Notes: a model not told the origin generated them from the sequence alone. Shown: positions 27,840 through 37,731, counted from the first letter of the stretch. The stretch is DNA of 64,000 nt from Spirulina major PCC 6313 (GCF_001890765.1 NZ_KV878783.1:4554771-4618770); one strand, 5' to 3'. Made by a program: numbers and translations.

Positions 27840-30800
27840 ATGATGCGTATTTTAAATCGGGTTAGTCTTGCGATCGCCGTCGGCACGCTGGGCATCAGCG
27901 GGCCTGCATCGGCTCAAATCGTGCCGGATCAGACCCTAGGGGCTGAACAATCCATCCTGAACGACACCCTGATTCAAGGCGGCGCAATCCGTAACACGCA
28001 TCTATTCCACAGTTTTCAAGAATTCAACGTCGGCAATACCCAACGCATCGACTTTGCTAACCCCACCGGTATCACAGATATCTTCAGCCGCGTCACCGGC
28101 TCCAACCCCTCCCACATCTTCGGCACCCTCGGTGTACTCGGCCCTGCCAATCTCACCCTCCTTAACCCCAACGGCATTCTCTTCGGCCCCGATGCCCAGC
28201 TTGATCTTCGTGGCTCTTTCACCGCTACCACCGCCCACCGCATCCCCTTCAGCAATGGCTACGAATTCGGCACAGAACAACCCCAGTCACCCCCCTTGCT
28301 CAACATCGGTGTACCGTTAGGGCTGCAATACGGCACAAACCCCGGCAATATCGAAAATTTTGCCCAGTTAGCAGCGGGGCAAAATTTACACCTCCTCGGC
28401 GGCGATGTCATCCTGCACAATCAACTCTCGGCAGGTGGGAATTTAACCCTGGAGGGTCAGGGGACAGTGCAGATCCGCGATCGCACCGATCAACCCTTCA
28501 TCGCCGCCGCCCAAGGTGCGCTCACGATTAAAAGCGATCGGATCGACATCTTCGCCCTCAACCACCCCGAAAGCGGCCTCTTTTCCGGCAGCGACATGAC
28601 CCTCCGCAGCGACAACCCGATCATCGGCGATGCCCACTATTGGAGCGGGGGGAATTTTAGCGTTCAAAATTCAGATCGGTCTCCCGGTGATTTGATCAGC
28701 CCCCATGATCCTGTGATTCGGGCATTAGGCGATGTAGTCATCCGCACCTATATCGGCACATCCTTGCATCTGCTGGCAGGGGGCAAGGTACAACTCCAAT
28801 CCGTCCAAATTACAGGGCCAGATAGTACCGGCAATGCGATCGCCCCCAGTGGCGGCCTCTATCCAGAGCTTGCGGCTGTCACACTGTCTAATGGCACAAC
28901 AATCACCATTGATGGAGTCTCTCAGCCGGTCTTGGATGTGCGGGCTGGGGTTCAGGCGAGCGTGCTTGCGCCAGAAGACAGTATTGGTTCAAACTTCACA
29001 ACCGCAGATGGAACGCGATTTCCCACCATCACCACCGCCGATATTGAGATTGGTGTGATCGCGATCGCTGATGACGGGCTGATCCTGCTCACCAATCGTT
29101 ACAAACCCAATACAGCCATTCCTGACGGCGACATCACACTCTTTAGCGGCGGCTTGATCAACGCCGGCACATCCACCGGTAATGCTAGCGCAGTCGTTCT
29201 TGATGCACGCCGTGCTGTCAATATTGACGGCGAGATCAATACATCATCCACCGGAGGCAATGCCGGCAATGTTAGCCTCTTGGCTGCCGATCAGATGACG
29301 ATTGATGGTGCCATTCAGGCTGCATCATCATCGGGTCAAGGCGGCGATATCAACCTGATCTCAGCGGATGACATGGCGATCAATGCTGAACTACAAGCCA
29401 CATCTGGATCAGGTCAGGGCGGAAATATCAACCTCATTGCAGCAGATGGCATGGCGGTCAATGCGGCGATCCAAGCCTCATCCCAGACAGGTGATGCTGG
29501 AGATATTAGCCTCACCTCATCGGGGCAGACGACAGTGAATGCTGAACTACAAGCCACATCTGGATCAGGTCAGGGCGGCAACGTTCATCTATCGTCGGAT
29601 CAACTGCTGCTCAATGCAGGCCTTCAGACCTCCTCATCGTTAGGAACAGCCGGATCAGTAACCTTGACTGCCTCAGATCGATTAGATGTTAACGCCACAA
29701 TCGAAGCGGTATCATCATCGGGTCAAGGCGGCGATATCAACCTGATCTCAGCGGATGACATGGCGATCAATGCTGAACTACAAGCCACATCTGGATCAGG
29801 TCAGGGCGGAAATATCAACCTCATTGCAGCAGATGGCATGGCGGTCAATGCGGCGATTCAAGCCTCATCCCAGACAGGTAATGCTGGAGATATTAGCCTT
29901 ACCTCATCGGGGCAGACTACGGTGAATGCGGATATTCAGGCGACATCCTCATCGGGTCAAGGGGGTGATATATTCCTGCGCTCTACCGTTGGCGGTCTGA
30001 CCGTTAATGCTGATCTTTCAACATTTGCGGGTGGGGGTGATGCCGGTGATATTGACTTGATCGCAGATCGGGGGAATGTGGCGATCGCTTCCAGCCTGAT
30101 CCGAGCCGACACCTTGGGAGCCGGACAAGGGGGGAATGTAACCCTCCAAGCAGCCCAAGGTCAGATCTCCATTGACGATTTTTCGGAAGTCTCTTCCCGA
30201 ACCCTGGGCAGCGGCAACGGTGGCATGGTGGACGTAAACGCTACCAACCTTCGCATTACCAGTAGCTCTGCCCTGTATACCACTAGCACCAGCAGCGGGC
30301 GAGCGGGTGATATTAATATCAACGTAACCGATGCAATTCAGTTGGATGGTGGATCTATCTTTGCGAATACCTTTGGTGGAACGGGCAATGCAGGAAACAT
30401 TGACCTGAAGGCTCGGACATTATTGGCTGCCAATGCGTCTCGAATATCCGCCTTTAGCCAAGGGGATGGTAGCGGTGGCACAATCACCGTGGAAATTGCC
30501 GAGCAGGTGGATTTAATCGGCAACAATGGCGGCGCAACGGGACTGTATTTAGGTGCTAATGCGACCGGAGACGCGGGCAGCTTAAGCCTGAAAACAAAAC
30601 GGTTAAATCTGACAGATGGAGCACAAATCTTTGCATCAACTGCGGGTGTGGGTCAAGCGGGTTCATTGGACATTCGGGCAGCAGAATCGATTCAAATTCG
30701 CGGCACAACCCCCAATGGTTTCGTGAGTAGTCAACTGGCTTCAGACACATCCGGTAGTGGTAACGCTGGAAATTTTGTGATTCAAACGGCTCGGCTAGCG

Positions 30801-31751
30801 GTGCTAGACGGGGGTAAAATTTCCGCTTCAACGAATAGCTTTGGTCAGGCGGGTACGATGCGGGTGACGGCTTCTGAGTCACTGTGGGTACAGGGAACGG
30901 GGGGGAATGATTTGCCTAGTCAGATTATTTTTACGTCCGATGGGGCGGGGCGTGCCGGGGGGATTGAGATTAAAACCGGGGCATTGGAGGTGCGCGATCG
31001 CGCCCGCATCACCGTCAGCGGCACCGGGTCCGGCATTTCAGGAGACTTAGGCATCAATGCCACTTCAATTAATTTGCTCAATCAAGGACAACTCCAAGCG
31101 TTCACAGAAGCCTCAGCAGGGGGAAACATCCGCATCGTTTCAACAGACGCGATTACCCTGCGGTTCAATAGTGAGATTTCCGCTGAAGCCTTTGGGAACA
31201 GTAACGGTGGCAACTTGTGGATCGAAACCAATGGGATTATTTTCGGAATCTTGTCTGAAAATAGCGATATTGTCGCTAGTGCGGTGAGTGGTCAAGGGGG
31301 GGCGATTTTCGCTAAAGCCCTATTGATCTTAGGATTTCGTGAATTCCAAGGTCAGCGCACCTCAGCAAGTGACTTCACGGCTGATTCTCTCTTTGGGGTG
31401 GATGGTGTCACATCAATTACTGTCGAAGATTTCCAACCCGAACTCCAACTCCCCACGGATTTCGCAGCCGCTGATTTTGCACCGGCTTGTGCTCCCCGCC
31501 GCCCCCAACAGGAGGCGAATCCCAACAACACGTTTCACATTGTCGGCTTGGGTGGCCTCCAAAATATCCCTAGTCATGTACCCAACACCTCACCCCCAAC
31601 CATTCCATGGCTCACCATCCAGGCTGAACCAGCAGCTTCCCCAGAGGAGGGCCCTGCGATTCGCGTCAACGTTCACAACAACCAGGATGATCGAGTACAT
31701 CAAGAGCACAGTGGAGCGATCGCCTGTTATCCGCTGCTGCTGATGGATTAA
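27840..31751 (+). CDS. Two-partner secretion exoprotein, filamentous haemagglutinin-like (TpsA)
   Basis: A 1303-residue exported protein. The signal peptide (1-25, ending ASA) precedes a TPS secretion domain (about 26-165) with the typical GGNTHLFHSF-like, ANPTGITDIFSRVTG and LLNPNGILFGPDAQLDLRGSF segments. The rest is a long beta-helix of Ser/Gly/Gln-rich repeats such as SGQGGDINL. Within it a block of about 72 residues is duplicated almost exactly, 129 residues apart. The C-terminus has the Cys-containing PACAPRRP segment and a GLGGLQ motif seen in cyanobacterial haemagglutinin-like proteins. It probably leaves the cell through a TpsB pore such as the one encoded at 41386-43116, although the two genes are about 9.6 kb apart. 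Two ATGs are possible (27840, 27843). Confidence 0.88.
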   Translation: MMRILNRVSLAIAVGTLGISGPASAQIVPDQTLGAEQSILNDTLIQGGAIRNTHLFHSFQEFNVGNTQRIDFANPTGITDIFSRVTGSNPSHIFGTLGVLGPANLTLLNPNGILFGPDAQLDLRGSFTATTAHRIPFSNGYEFGTEQPQSPPLLNIGVPLGLQYGTNPGNIENFAQLAAGQNLHLLGGDVILHNQLSAGGNLTLEGQGTVQIRDRTDQPFIAAAQGALTIKSDRIDIFALNHPESGLFSGSDMTLRSDNPIIGDAHYWSGGNFSVQNSDRSPGDLISPHDPVIRALGDVVIRTYIGTSLHLLAGGKVQLQSVQITGPDSTGNAIAPSGGLYPELAAVTLSNGTTITIDGVSQPVLDVRAGVQASVLAPEDSIGSNFTTADGTRFPTITTADIEIGVIAIADDGLILLTNRYKPNTAIPDGDITLFSGGLINAGTSTGNASAVVLDARRAVNIDGEINTSSTGGNAGNVSLLAADQMTIDGAIQAASSSGQGGDINLISADDMAINAELQATSGSGQGGNINLIAADGMAVNAAIQASSQTGDAGDISLTSSGQTTVNAELQATSGSGQGGNVHLSSDQLLLNAGLQTSSSLGTAGSVTLTASDRLDVNATIEAVSSSGQGGDINLISADDMAINAELQATSGSGQGGNINLIAADGMAVNAAIQASSQTGNAGDISLTSSGQTTVNADIQATSSSGQGGDIFLRSTVGGLTVNADLSTFAGGGDAGDIDLIADRGNVAIASSLIRADTLGAGQGGNVTLQAAQGQISIDDFSEVSSRTLGSGNGGMVDVNATNLRITSSSALYTTSTSSGRAGDININVTDAIQLDGGSIFANTFGGTGNAGNIDLKARTLLAANASRISAFSQGDGSGGTITVEIAEQVDLIGNNGGATGLYLGANATGDAGSLSLKTKRLNLTDGAQIFASTAGVGQAGSLDIRAAESIQIRGTTPNGFVSSQLASDTSGSGNAGNFVIQTARLAVLDGGKISASTNSFGQAGTMRVTASESLWVQGTGGNDLPSQIIFTSDGAGRAGGIEIKTGALEVRDRARITVSGTGSGISGDLGINATSINLLNQGQLQAFTEASAGGNIRIVSTDAITLRFNSEISAEAFGNSNGGNLWIETNGIIFGILSENSDIVASAVSGQGGAIFAKALLILGFREFQGQRTSASDFTADSLFGVDGVTSITVEDFQPELQLPTDFAAADFAPACAPRRPQQEANPNNTFHIVGLGGLQNIPSHVPNTSPPTIPWLTIQAEPAASPEEGPAIRVNVHNNQDDRVHQEHSGAIACYPLLLMD
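29325..29927 (+). repeat. Two near-identical 216-bp blocks inside tpsA
   Basis: Block 29325-29540 recurs at 29712-29927, offset by 387 bp (129 codons), with only a few substitutions visible. The offset is a multiple of three, so the frame is kept. Recent duplication or gene conversion is likely. Confidence 0.8.
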
Positions 31752-31785
31752 AGCCCTCCATCAGTCCAAGCAATCAGGAGGGCTT
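31751..31785. terminator. Bidirectional hairpin between tpsA and the PEP-CTERM gene
   Basis: AAGCCCTCC (31751-31759) pairs perfectly with GGAGGGCTT (31777-31785). It starts on the last base of the tpsA stop codon and lies 22 nt from the stop of the convergent gene. Confidence 0.65.
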
Positions 31786-31807
31786 GGGGGGAAAGGTCAC
31801 CTCTGCA

Positions 31808-33280
31808 CTAGCGTTTGCGGCGTAATTTTGCTGCCATCCCCAGGGTAAAGGCAAAAGCAAGCATGGTTCCCGGTTCGGGAGCAGAAACGCGCTCGTCGGT
31901 AATAGTCCGAATCCGGATGTTACCCACTTCTTGGCTTAAAACAGCCGGCAGCATAAAGGGCGGGCGATCAAAAAGATTATTTTCTGCATCACGATTATCA
32001 AAATGACCAAAGATCTTGAAACTTGACACCGCTTGACCAAAGCGTTCAACAAAATCAAAGCTATCTCCTGGACTTAGATTACGAATAGTGACGAGTTCAC
32101 TAGTATTCGGGTCTGTAACTTGAATGGCGTACCGGTTGTTGGCGGAGATGCCGCAGGGAAAGTCAGGGATTTGGTGGAAGTGTGTACCATCTAACCCTTC
32201 AAACTCAAAGCCAGTATAGGCTGGGGGGTCGTACCATTGGTTACTTTGAACGTCGTAGAACAGTTTCCAATCACCATCCACAGCATCGGGAGCGAGGGCT
32301 TTGAGTTGATTATGGGTGACGGCACAGTTGTTATCTTCGGTGATTTGGCCTTTAGTGTTGAAGTCGCCAACGAGGAGGCCGCTGGTGTCGCTGCCGGTGT
32401 TATCGTCTTCGCTGATATCTGGGTTAGGGGTGGTGTTGGAACTCATGGAGCCGAGAAGTGACATGGCATCGTTGATACATTCTTCGATGATTGTGGCGAT
32501 GAAGTTGCCGACCATATCAACTTGTTTCGGAAAACTGAAGCCAAAAATATTGTCACCTTCACCAAAGAACTGGCTGAGGTCAAAGCCTTCATTTTCGAGG
32601 TCATCCCGGTTGCGAATGGTGACATCAGCAACTTTTGTGCCTGACCCGGCGGCGATGACATTGGCGATCTGATTGTTTGCACCGTTGGTGAAGTAGCTGT
32701 CGTTATGGCGTAAATCTCCGACCCAGGCGTTGGGATGTCCCCCAGATCCGGTGACTGCGTTGTTGTGAATTGTGAAGTTACCGTAGCCTGCGTTGCTGCT
32801 GGAAACACTTGCACCACGGACTCCTTGGTAGAGGCCGGCTTCTAGGGCCCCTGAATCGTTATTGGGTGAAAAGCGAACGCCATACATTTGGTTAGTGTTG
32901 AAGGCACTTTCCAGATCCCCAGCTCCGGTGAAGTCGAAGAACATATCACCCCAGCCAATGTTGCCATCGGGGACGGGGTAGCCATTGAGCACGGTGGGAA
33001 CGGTGCGACCGGTGAGGGGGAGATTTGCGTTTAGTCCGACCCAAATTTCGTTGGTGGTGGTGTTTTCTTTGATGGCGAGGCCGAACATTTCGTAGATGGT
33101 GCCGCCGTAGTTGACGGTTCCGGGGTTGTTGAGATCCCCTGCGATGCTGTCATAGCCCACATCGATCGCATAATGCCAACCGTTATGGAAAAATCCGGCT
33201 AGGCTAGGGGGTGCGATCGCACCCACGGCAGTCAAGGCGAGAATGCTGCTGGTTAAACCTTTGGATAATTGATTCATCAT
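31808..33280 (-). CDS. PEP-CTERM exosortase-dependent surface protein
   Basis: A 490-residue secreted protein with a signal peptide (1-28, ending SLA) and a C-terminal PEP-CTERM signal: APEPGTML, a hydrophobic helix, then KLRRKR. Between them lies an acidic, Asn/Gly-rich region with no enzyme motif. The N-terminus (FHNGWHYAIDVGYDS) resembles the XDD-type exosortase-dependent surface proteins of cyanobacteria, a tentative assignment. A stretch near residues 280-310 (Asp/Ser/Thr/Asn-rich) could be a linker. It is convergent with tpsA. A 28-nt motif 81 nt upstream of its start is also found before tpsB, which suggests shared control. Confidence 0.75.
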   Translation of the reverse strand: MMNQLSKGLTSSILALTAVGAIAPPSLAGFFHNGWHYAIDVGYDSIAGDLNNPGTVNYGGTIYEMFGLAIKENTTTNEIWVGLNANLPLTGRTVPTVLNGYPVPDGNIGWGDMFFDFTGAGDLESAFNTNQMYGVRFSPNNDSGALEAGLYQGVRGASVSSSNAGYGNFTIHNNAVTGSGGHPNAWVGDLRHNDSYFTNGANNQIANVIAAGSGTKVADVTIRNRDDLENEGFDLSQFFGEGDNIFGFSFPKQVDMVGNFIATIIEECINDAMSLLGSMSSNTTPNPDISEDDNTGSDTSGLLVGDFNTKGQITEDNNCAVTHNQLKALAPDAVDGDWKLFYDVQSNQWYDPPAYTGFEFEGLDGTHFHQIPDFPCGISANNRYAIQVTDPNTSELVTIRNLSPGDSFDFVERFGQAVSSFKIFGHFDNRDAENNLFDRPPFMLPAVLSQEVGNIRIRTITDERVSAPEPGTMLAFAFTLGMAAKLRRKR

Positions 33281-33360
33281 TCACTCTTGGTAACAATACA
33301 AACCCATCTGAATATCCCGTGTGATGTGCTCAAACAACACACAACCTCTCATTAAGATCT

Positions 33361-33418
33361 ATCAGGCGATCGCGCCTAATATTATGCAGCGCCGAAAAAA
33401 TTAGGCAGCACCGGAAAA
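33361..33418. promoter_or_regulatory. Conserved 28-nt motif plus direct repeat upstream of the PEP-CTERM and sigma-like genes
   Basis: Positions 33361-33388 match 43149-43176 at 25 of 28 bases (ATCAGGCGATCGC core, then CCTA and TTATGCA). Overlapping it is a direct repeat, TATGCAGCGCCGAAAA (33383-33398) and TAGGCAGCACCGGAAAA (33402-33418). Read on the minus strand, TGCATAAT could be an extended -10 element for the PEP-CTERM gene. It is a candidate operator or promoter; the HIP1 core GCGATCGC alone is not informative. Confidence 0.45.
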
Positions 33419-33569
33419 CCTGTGGTTAAGGTTTTAAAGCATATTCCCATGGTGTGATGAAAATATTTTGTATCGCTCCTTGCATAACGACTGGCCAAAA
33501 TCCCTGAGGAATAGGTGTAGAGGCCCACCCTCAAACGTTGTTTATTCCCTTTCTTGTCACCTAAGCCTT

Positions 33570-34208
33570 ATGTGTGATCTTGAAGCAGAGCTACAGCATC
33601 TAGTATCTCAAGCGCAACAATATCCGCTCCAGAGTACTCATCGTCGTTTGCTCTGCGATCGCATTTACCGTACCCTGCGAGATTCTAAACGGTTGGTCTA
33701 TCCTCCCGTCCCGCCACTCCTGCAAGGTTCGTACGGTGAAATCTACAACACAGCACTCCAGCATCTGTTTGTCTATCTCTATAAAAATGTGGAATCTTAT
33801 AAACCAGACCGAGGCGGTGTTTTAGCCTGGGTGAATTTTCTGCTCACTCGGCGCTTTCCCGATGCGATTCGCGAAGTTTCGGACTTAAGTAAATATGCGG
33901 GGAAACCCGTACGGATTTATTCTCTTGATGAACTGGATCATGAACCATATCCCCAACCCACCGAAAGGTTAGAAACAACACCTCAGGATGTCGTGAATTT
34001 ACTTAGGGAAGACCCTGGTGATCAGTTTCAAAACAGTCATATCAAGGGTCATTCCTATGCCACATTCCAGGCGATCGCCCTCTCTCGGATTGAAGGATAT
34101 AGCTGGCAAGAACTTTCAGAGCAATGGTCGATTCCGATTCCTACTCTCAGCGCATTCTATCAACGCCAAATCCGAGCCTTCTTGCCCCATTTCCAAGCTC
34201 ATCTCTAA
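33570..34208 (+). CDS. Sigma-70-like regulatory protein
   Basis: A 212-residue protein resembling a small sigma-70-family factor. The N-terminal half has a region 2-like helix set (HLFVYLYKNVESYKPDRGGVLAWVNFLLTRRFPDAIRE) and the C-terminal half a region 4-like helix-turn-helix (FQAIALSRIEGYSWQELSEQWSIPIPTLSAFYQRQIRAFLPHF). The linker of about 60 residues is longer than in ECF factors. It lies 33 nt before DUF1822 and opens the DUF1822/CHAT-CHASE2/DUF928 run, so it may control the cluster. The ATG at 33570 is chosen over open frame from 33468 because homology-like sequence begins there. Whether it binds core polymerase cannot be told. Confidence 0.65.
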   Translation: MCDLEAELQHLVSQAQQYPLQSTHRRLLCDRIYRTLRDSKRLVYPPVPPLLQGSYGEIYNTALQHLFVYLYKNVESYKPDRGGVLAWVNFLLTRRFPDAIREVSDLSKYAGKPVRIYSLDELDHEPYPQPTERLETTPQDVVNLLREDPGDQFQNSHIKGHSYATFQAIALSRIEGYSWQELSEQWSIPIPTLSAFYQRQIRAFLPHFQAHL

Positions 34209-34241
34209 GCCTCAATCACTCTGTGCCAGGAGTTCAAATTC

Positions 34242-35138
34242 ATGTCCACTCAACCCAATTTACCCATGATTATGCCGATTACCATTGAAGCTCACCAAGT
34301 GGCACAGCGATACTCTGGTGATGCCTTGCCACAGAGTGCAAAACATATTTATCTGAATACCTTAGCGATCGCCGTCGTCAGCGACTATCTCAACGCCCTC
34401 GGCATCACCACCGACCCGGCCCAGAGCGACAGCACCAACATCGTACTCCGCACCTTAACCCCAACCGCCGCCCTCTATATTCCCAATTGGGGACAGCTTG
34501 AATGTCGTCCCGTTCTCCCCACCGACACCCACTGCTATGTGCCCCCAGAACTCTGGGAAGAACGTCGGGGTTATGTTGCCGTCCAGTTTAATGCTGAACT
34601 CACCGATGCCACTCTGATCGGTTATTTACCCGTTGTTGCGGATGAATTTGTCCCCCTCCAGCGCTTTAAACCCATCGAAGCTCTGGTTGAAGCCATCTCC
34701 AGCACCCTCTACCCCTTGAGCCAATGGTTTAATGACATCATCGCCACAGGCTGGGAAACCGTTGAAGCCTTGTTTCACGACCACCATCAGCCCGCCTTGG
34801 CCTTCAGAGCGGTGCATCATGCGACCCATCCGACTTTGCGTCGGGGCAAGTGGATTCAGGTTGAACGGGGGGAGCATCAAATCGCCTTGCTGATTGAGTT
34901 GACGCAAACCCCAGACCCGGATTTAGATATTGCGGTGCAGGTGTTTCCGCAGCGCGATCGCATCCTACCCAACGATCTCACCCTCGCCATCCTTGACAAC
35001 ACCGATCAACCCGTCATGCAAGCATTAGCAAAAGAAAGCCCAAGCTTGAGTTGTGAATTTACGGGCCAACCAGGAGAACAATTTAGCGTCAAGCTGAAAA
35101 TGGGAGAATTTAGTTTAGTGGAGGCATTCTTGATCTAG
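34242..35138 (+). CDS. DUF1822 family protein
   Basis: A 298-residue, apparently soluble protein of the cyanobacterial DUF1822 family, which is often found next to a sigma-like gene and a CHASE2 gene. It is all-beta-like in its C-terminal half (VEAFLI end; repeated alternating hydrophobic stretches). No signal peptide, membrane segment or catalytic motif was seen, and its function is unknown. The start is supported by AGGAG at 34228-34232, 9 nt before the ATG. It is followed after 148 nt by the CHAT-CHASE2 gene. Confidence 0.82.
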   Translation: MSTQPNLPMIMPITIEAHQVAQRYSGDALPQSAKHIYLNTLAIAVVSDYLNALGITTDPAQSDSTNIVLRTLTPTAALYIPNWGQLECRPVLPTDTHCYVPPELWEERRGYVAVQFNAELTDATLIGYLPVVADEFVPLQRFKPIEALVEAISSTLYPLSQWFNDIIATGWETVEALFHDHHQPALAFRAVHHATHPTLRRGKWIQVERGEHQIALLIELTQTPDPDLDIAVQVFPQRDRILPNDLTLAILDNTDQPVMQALAKESPSLSCEFTGQPGEQFSVKLKMGEFSLVEAFLI

Positions 35139-35286
35139 AGTCTGTTATTCGATCGGGTTTAACCGCCCTAACAGTGGGACATTGAGCCTTTTGGCAATGC
35201 TAAAACCACTGCTGTTAGAGAGTTAGAGAGTTTCACTATTTAATCAATGACACACCTCAGTCAATAATGACGATTCACACAAGCGA

Positions 35287-37731
35287 ATGATGATTAAGCG
35301 AGTAGAGTTAGAGTTTGATGGCTCCCTTGAAATAGGGTTTCGTGTTGCCCTGACTCTGGGTGAAGACGGTGCAGCACCGATGTTGAGGGAGCGGGGCAAT
35401 TTACCCCCAGCCCCGGAACTGCTCCGTCAACTCCGACACCATTGGATACAGACCTATCGCCCCCTGGGTGCGCCCTATAGTTGTCGCTGGCAAGGGGAAC
35501 CCCAGGATTTTACCTTTCGGATTAAACCCAAGCGCGTGATCAGTGGTCGGCCATTGCAGGAGCAGATTGCCCTGTGTCATGATTCGGCCCGAACCTTGAC
35601 GCAGCATTTCAATGAGTGGTTAATGGCGAAGTCATTTCGCAGGATTGACCTGATGCTGCGGGAACAATTGCATCCCCGTGACATGGTGCGGCTGTTGCTG
35701 CGGACGAATAGCTTGGAGTTTAAAAAGCTGCCGTGGGATGAATGGGATTTGCTCGATCGCTACCCCCAGGCAGTGGCTTCGTTTAGCCCGTTGGAAACTC
35801 GCGAGGTTTTGATTCCGCCGATTACTCAAACTGGCACGGTACGAATTTTGGCGATCTTAGGTCATAGTGCGGGGATTGATGTGGAGCGCGATCGCCGCCT
35901 CCTCCAACAACTTCCCTACGCCGAGCCGGTTTTTTTAGACGAGCCAACCCTGCAAGATATTAACGATCGCCTTTGGACAGAATCATGGGATATTCTCTTT
36001 TTTGCGGGCCATAGCGAAACCCAAGGGGAGCATGGCGTGATTCACATCAACCCCACGGAATCCCTCACCATTGAGCAACTGTGGTACACCCTCCGCCAAG
36101 CGGCTCAACGGGGGCTACAACTGGCGATTTTTAACTCCTGCGATGGGCTAGGACTCTCCCAACGGTTGGATGATCTCCATATTCCCCAGATGATTCTGAT
36201 GCGCGAGCTTGTCCCTGATCGCGTTGCTCACCAATTTTTGACCTATTTTCTGCACACCTTTGCGGCGGGGGAACCGCTGTACGTGGCGGTGCGGCAAGCC
36301 CGGCAACGGCTGCACGATGAACTGGAGCGGGATATTCCCTGTGCGAGTTGGCTGCCGGTGATTTGTCAAAATCCCCTGGTGATGCCGCCAAGTTGGGAGC
36401 AGTTGGCGGGCCAAGGGGAAAAACCGGAGCCGTCCCCCATGCCCTCACCACCGCAGCGGCCGCGACCCCGGTTCTGGGGGTGGGGGGTAAAGGTGGGGGT
36501 GCTGGTGACGATCGCGATCGTTACCCTGCGTTGGTTGGGGGTATTCCAGCCGCTGGAATGGTGGGCCTATGACACGATGCTGCGATCGCGCCCCTCCGAA
36601 CCCCAAGATTCCCGCATCGTCATCGTCGAAATCACCGACCGCGACCAACGCCTCAACCCCCACGCCGGAACCACCCCCAACTCGATCACCGATGAGGTGC
36701 TCTATCGCCTCCTCACCAAAATTGAATCCTATCAACCAAGTGCGATCGGTCTTTACAAACTCCAAGATGGTGATGCCGATGCCCAAACCCCCGAACTACA
36801 AACCTACTTAAAAAACACCCCCCACCTCTACGGCGTGTGTCAACGCAACATCAAGGAATCCGGGAGTTCCATCCCTGGCTCACAATACATTGAAGACGAG
36901 CGCCATGGCTTTGGCGACATCACGCTGGATCGCGATGGCGTAGTGCGTCGTCAGCTTTTGATCCTGGACTCTTCTGTAAAATCAACCTGTCACGCCATTA
37001 ATGCTCTGAGCTTGAAAGTAGCCCAGCATTATTTCCCCACGATCTCAAACCCGGATGAGCAATTCACATCAGACGACATTTTACAATTCCATCATCCTGA
37101 TATGGATTCCCCCCAACTGATCCACAAACTTCATCAACACCGGGGCTTTTACCACCCCCAACAGGATCACATCATTACCTATCAAATTCTGCTTAACTAT
37201 CGCCAGCGTGACGATCTTAAAACCATCGCCCAAACTCTTTCAGTGACCGATGTTTTAACCCTAGAGGATCGCCAACTCGACGGACTGTTTCGCGATCGCA
37301 TTGTCTTGATCGGCGTGAATCGAAGCGCATCTCCGACCTATCAAGACATTAACCATCAACCCATTCAACCGCTTTTCATTCAAGCCCACATGGTCAGCCA
37401 ATTGTTGGATGCGGCGATCGGGGAGCGTCCCATTTTGCACTTGGCCAACCCAATCCAATCCTTGGCTTGGATTGGGTTGTGGTGTTTGAGTAGTGCGGGG
37501 TTAATGGTGTTATCCTGGCGAATATCCTGGCGGCCAATCGTGGCAATCGGTTGCTTATTAGGCATCGCAATTCTACTCAGTTGGCAGAGTTTAATATCTG
37601 GCTTAGTCTTGCCGATTGTGCCTGCATCGCTAGGGTTAATCACGGTGAGTTTAGTGATGCTCTATTGGGAGCATCCCACTTTGGCAGCCCTCACCCTAAA
37701 TCCCTCTCCCAAGCAGGGAGAGGGACTTTGA
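35287..37731 (+). CDS. CHAT protease fused to CHASE2 membrane sensor (C-terminus altered by MITE)
   Basis: An 814-residue protein. Residues about 180-370 form a CHAT (caspase-like) cysteine peptidase with the His in FFAGHSETQ (His242) and the Cys in IFNSCDGLG (Cys285). One membrane helix follows at about 399-417, then a CHASE2 extracytoplasmic sensor (about 420-715, starting QPLEWWAYDTMLRSRP), then about three C-terminal membrane helices. A cytoplasmic protease is therefore tethered to an outward-facing sensor. In most CHASE2 proteins the output module follows the last helices, so this order is inverted. The last 21 codons come from a 151-bp MITE (37667-37817). Without it the frame would continue 24 codons to a TAA at 37898-37900. 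Neighbours: DUF1822 upstream, DUF928 downstream. Confidence 0.88.
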   Translation: MMIKRVELEFDGSLEIGFRVALTLGEDGAAPMLRERGNLPPAPELLRQLRHHWIQTYRPLGAPYSCRWQGEPQDFTFRIKPKRVISGRPLQEQIALCHDSARTLTQHFNEWLMAKSFRRIDLMLREQLHPRDMVRLLLRTNSLEFKKLPWDEWDLLDRYPQAVASFSPLETREVLIPPITQTGTVRILAILGHSAGIDVERDRRLLQQLPYAEPVFLDEPTLQDINDRLWTESWDILFFAGHSETQGEHGVIHINPTESLTIEQLWYTLRQAAQRGLQLAIFNSCDGLGLSQRLDDLHIPQMILMRELVPDRVAHQFLTYFLHTFAAGEPLYVAVRQARQRLHDELERDIPCASWLPVICQNPLVMPPSWEQLAGQGEKPEPSPMPSPPQRPRPRFWGWGVKVGVLVTIAIVTLRWLGVFQPLEWWAYDTMLRSRPSEPQDSRIVIVEITDRDQRLNPHAGTTPNSITDEVLYRLLTKIESYQPSAIGLYKLQDGDADAQTPELQTYLKNTPHLYGVCQRNIKESGSSIPGSQYIEDERHGFGDITLDRDGVVRRQLLILDSSVKSTCHAINALSLKVAQHYFPTISNPDEQFTSDDILQFHHPDMDSPQLIHKLHQHRGFYHPQQDHIITYQILLNYRQRDDLKTIAQTLSVTDVLTLEDRQLDGLFRDRIVLIGVNRSASPTYQDINHQPIQPLFIQAHMVSQLLDAAIGERPILHLANPIQSLAWIGLWCLSSAGLMVLSWRISWRPIVAIGCLLGIAILLSWQSLISGLVLPIVPASLGLITVSLVMLYWEHPTLAALTLNPSPKQGEGL

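Noticed and set aside
33468-33569. N-terminal extension of the sigma-like protein
   Set aside because: The 34 extra codons contain no homologous sequence, and the ATG at 33570 fits the domain start.
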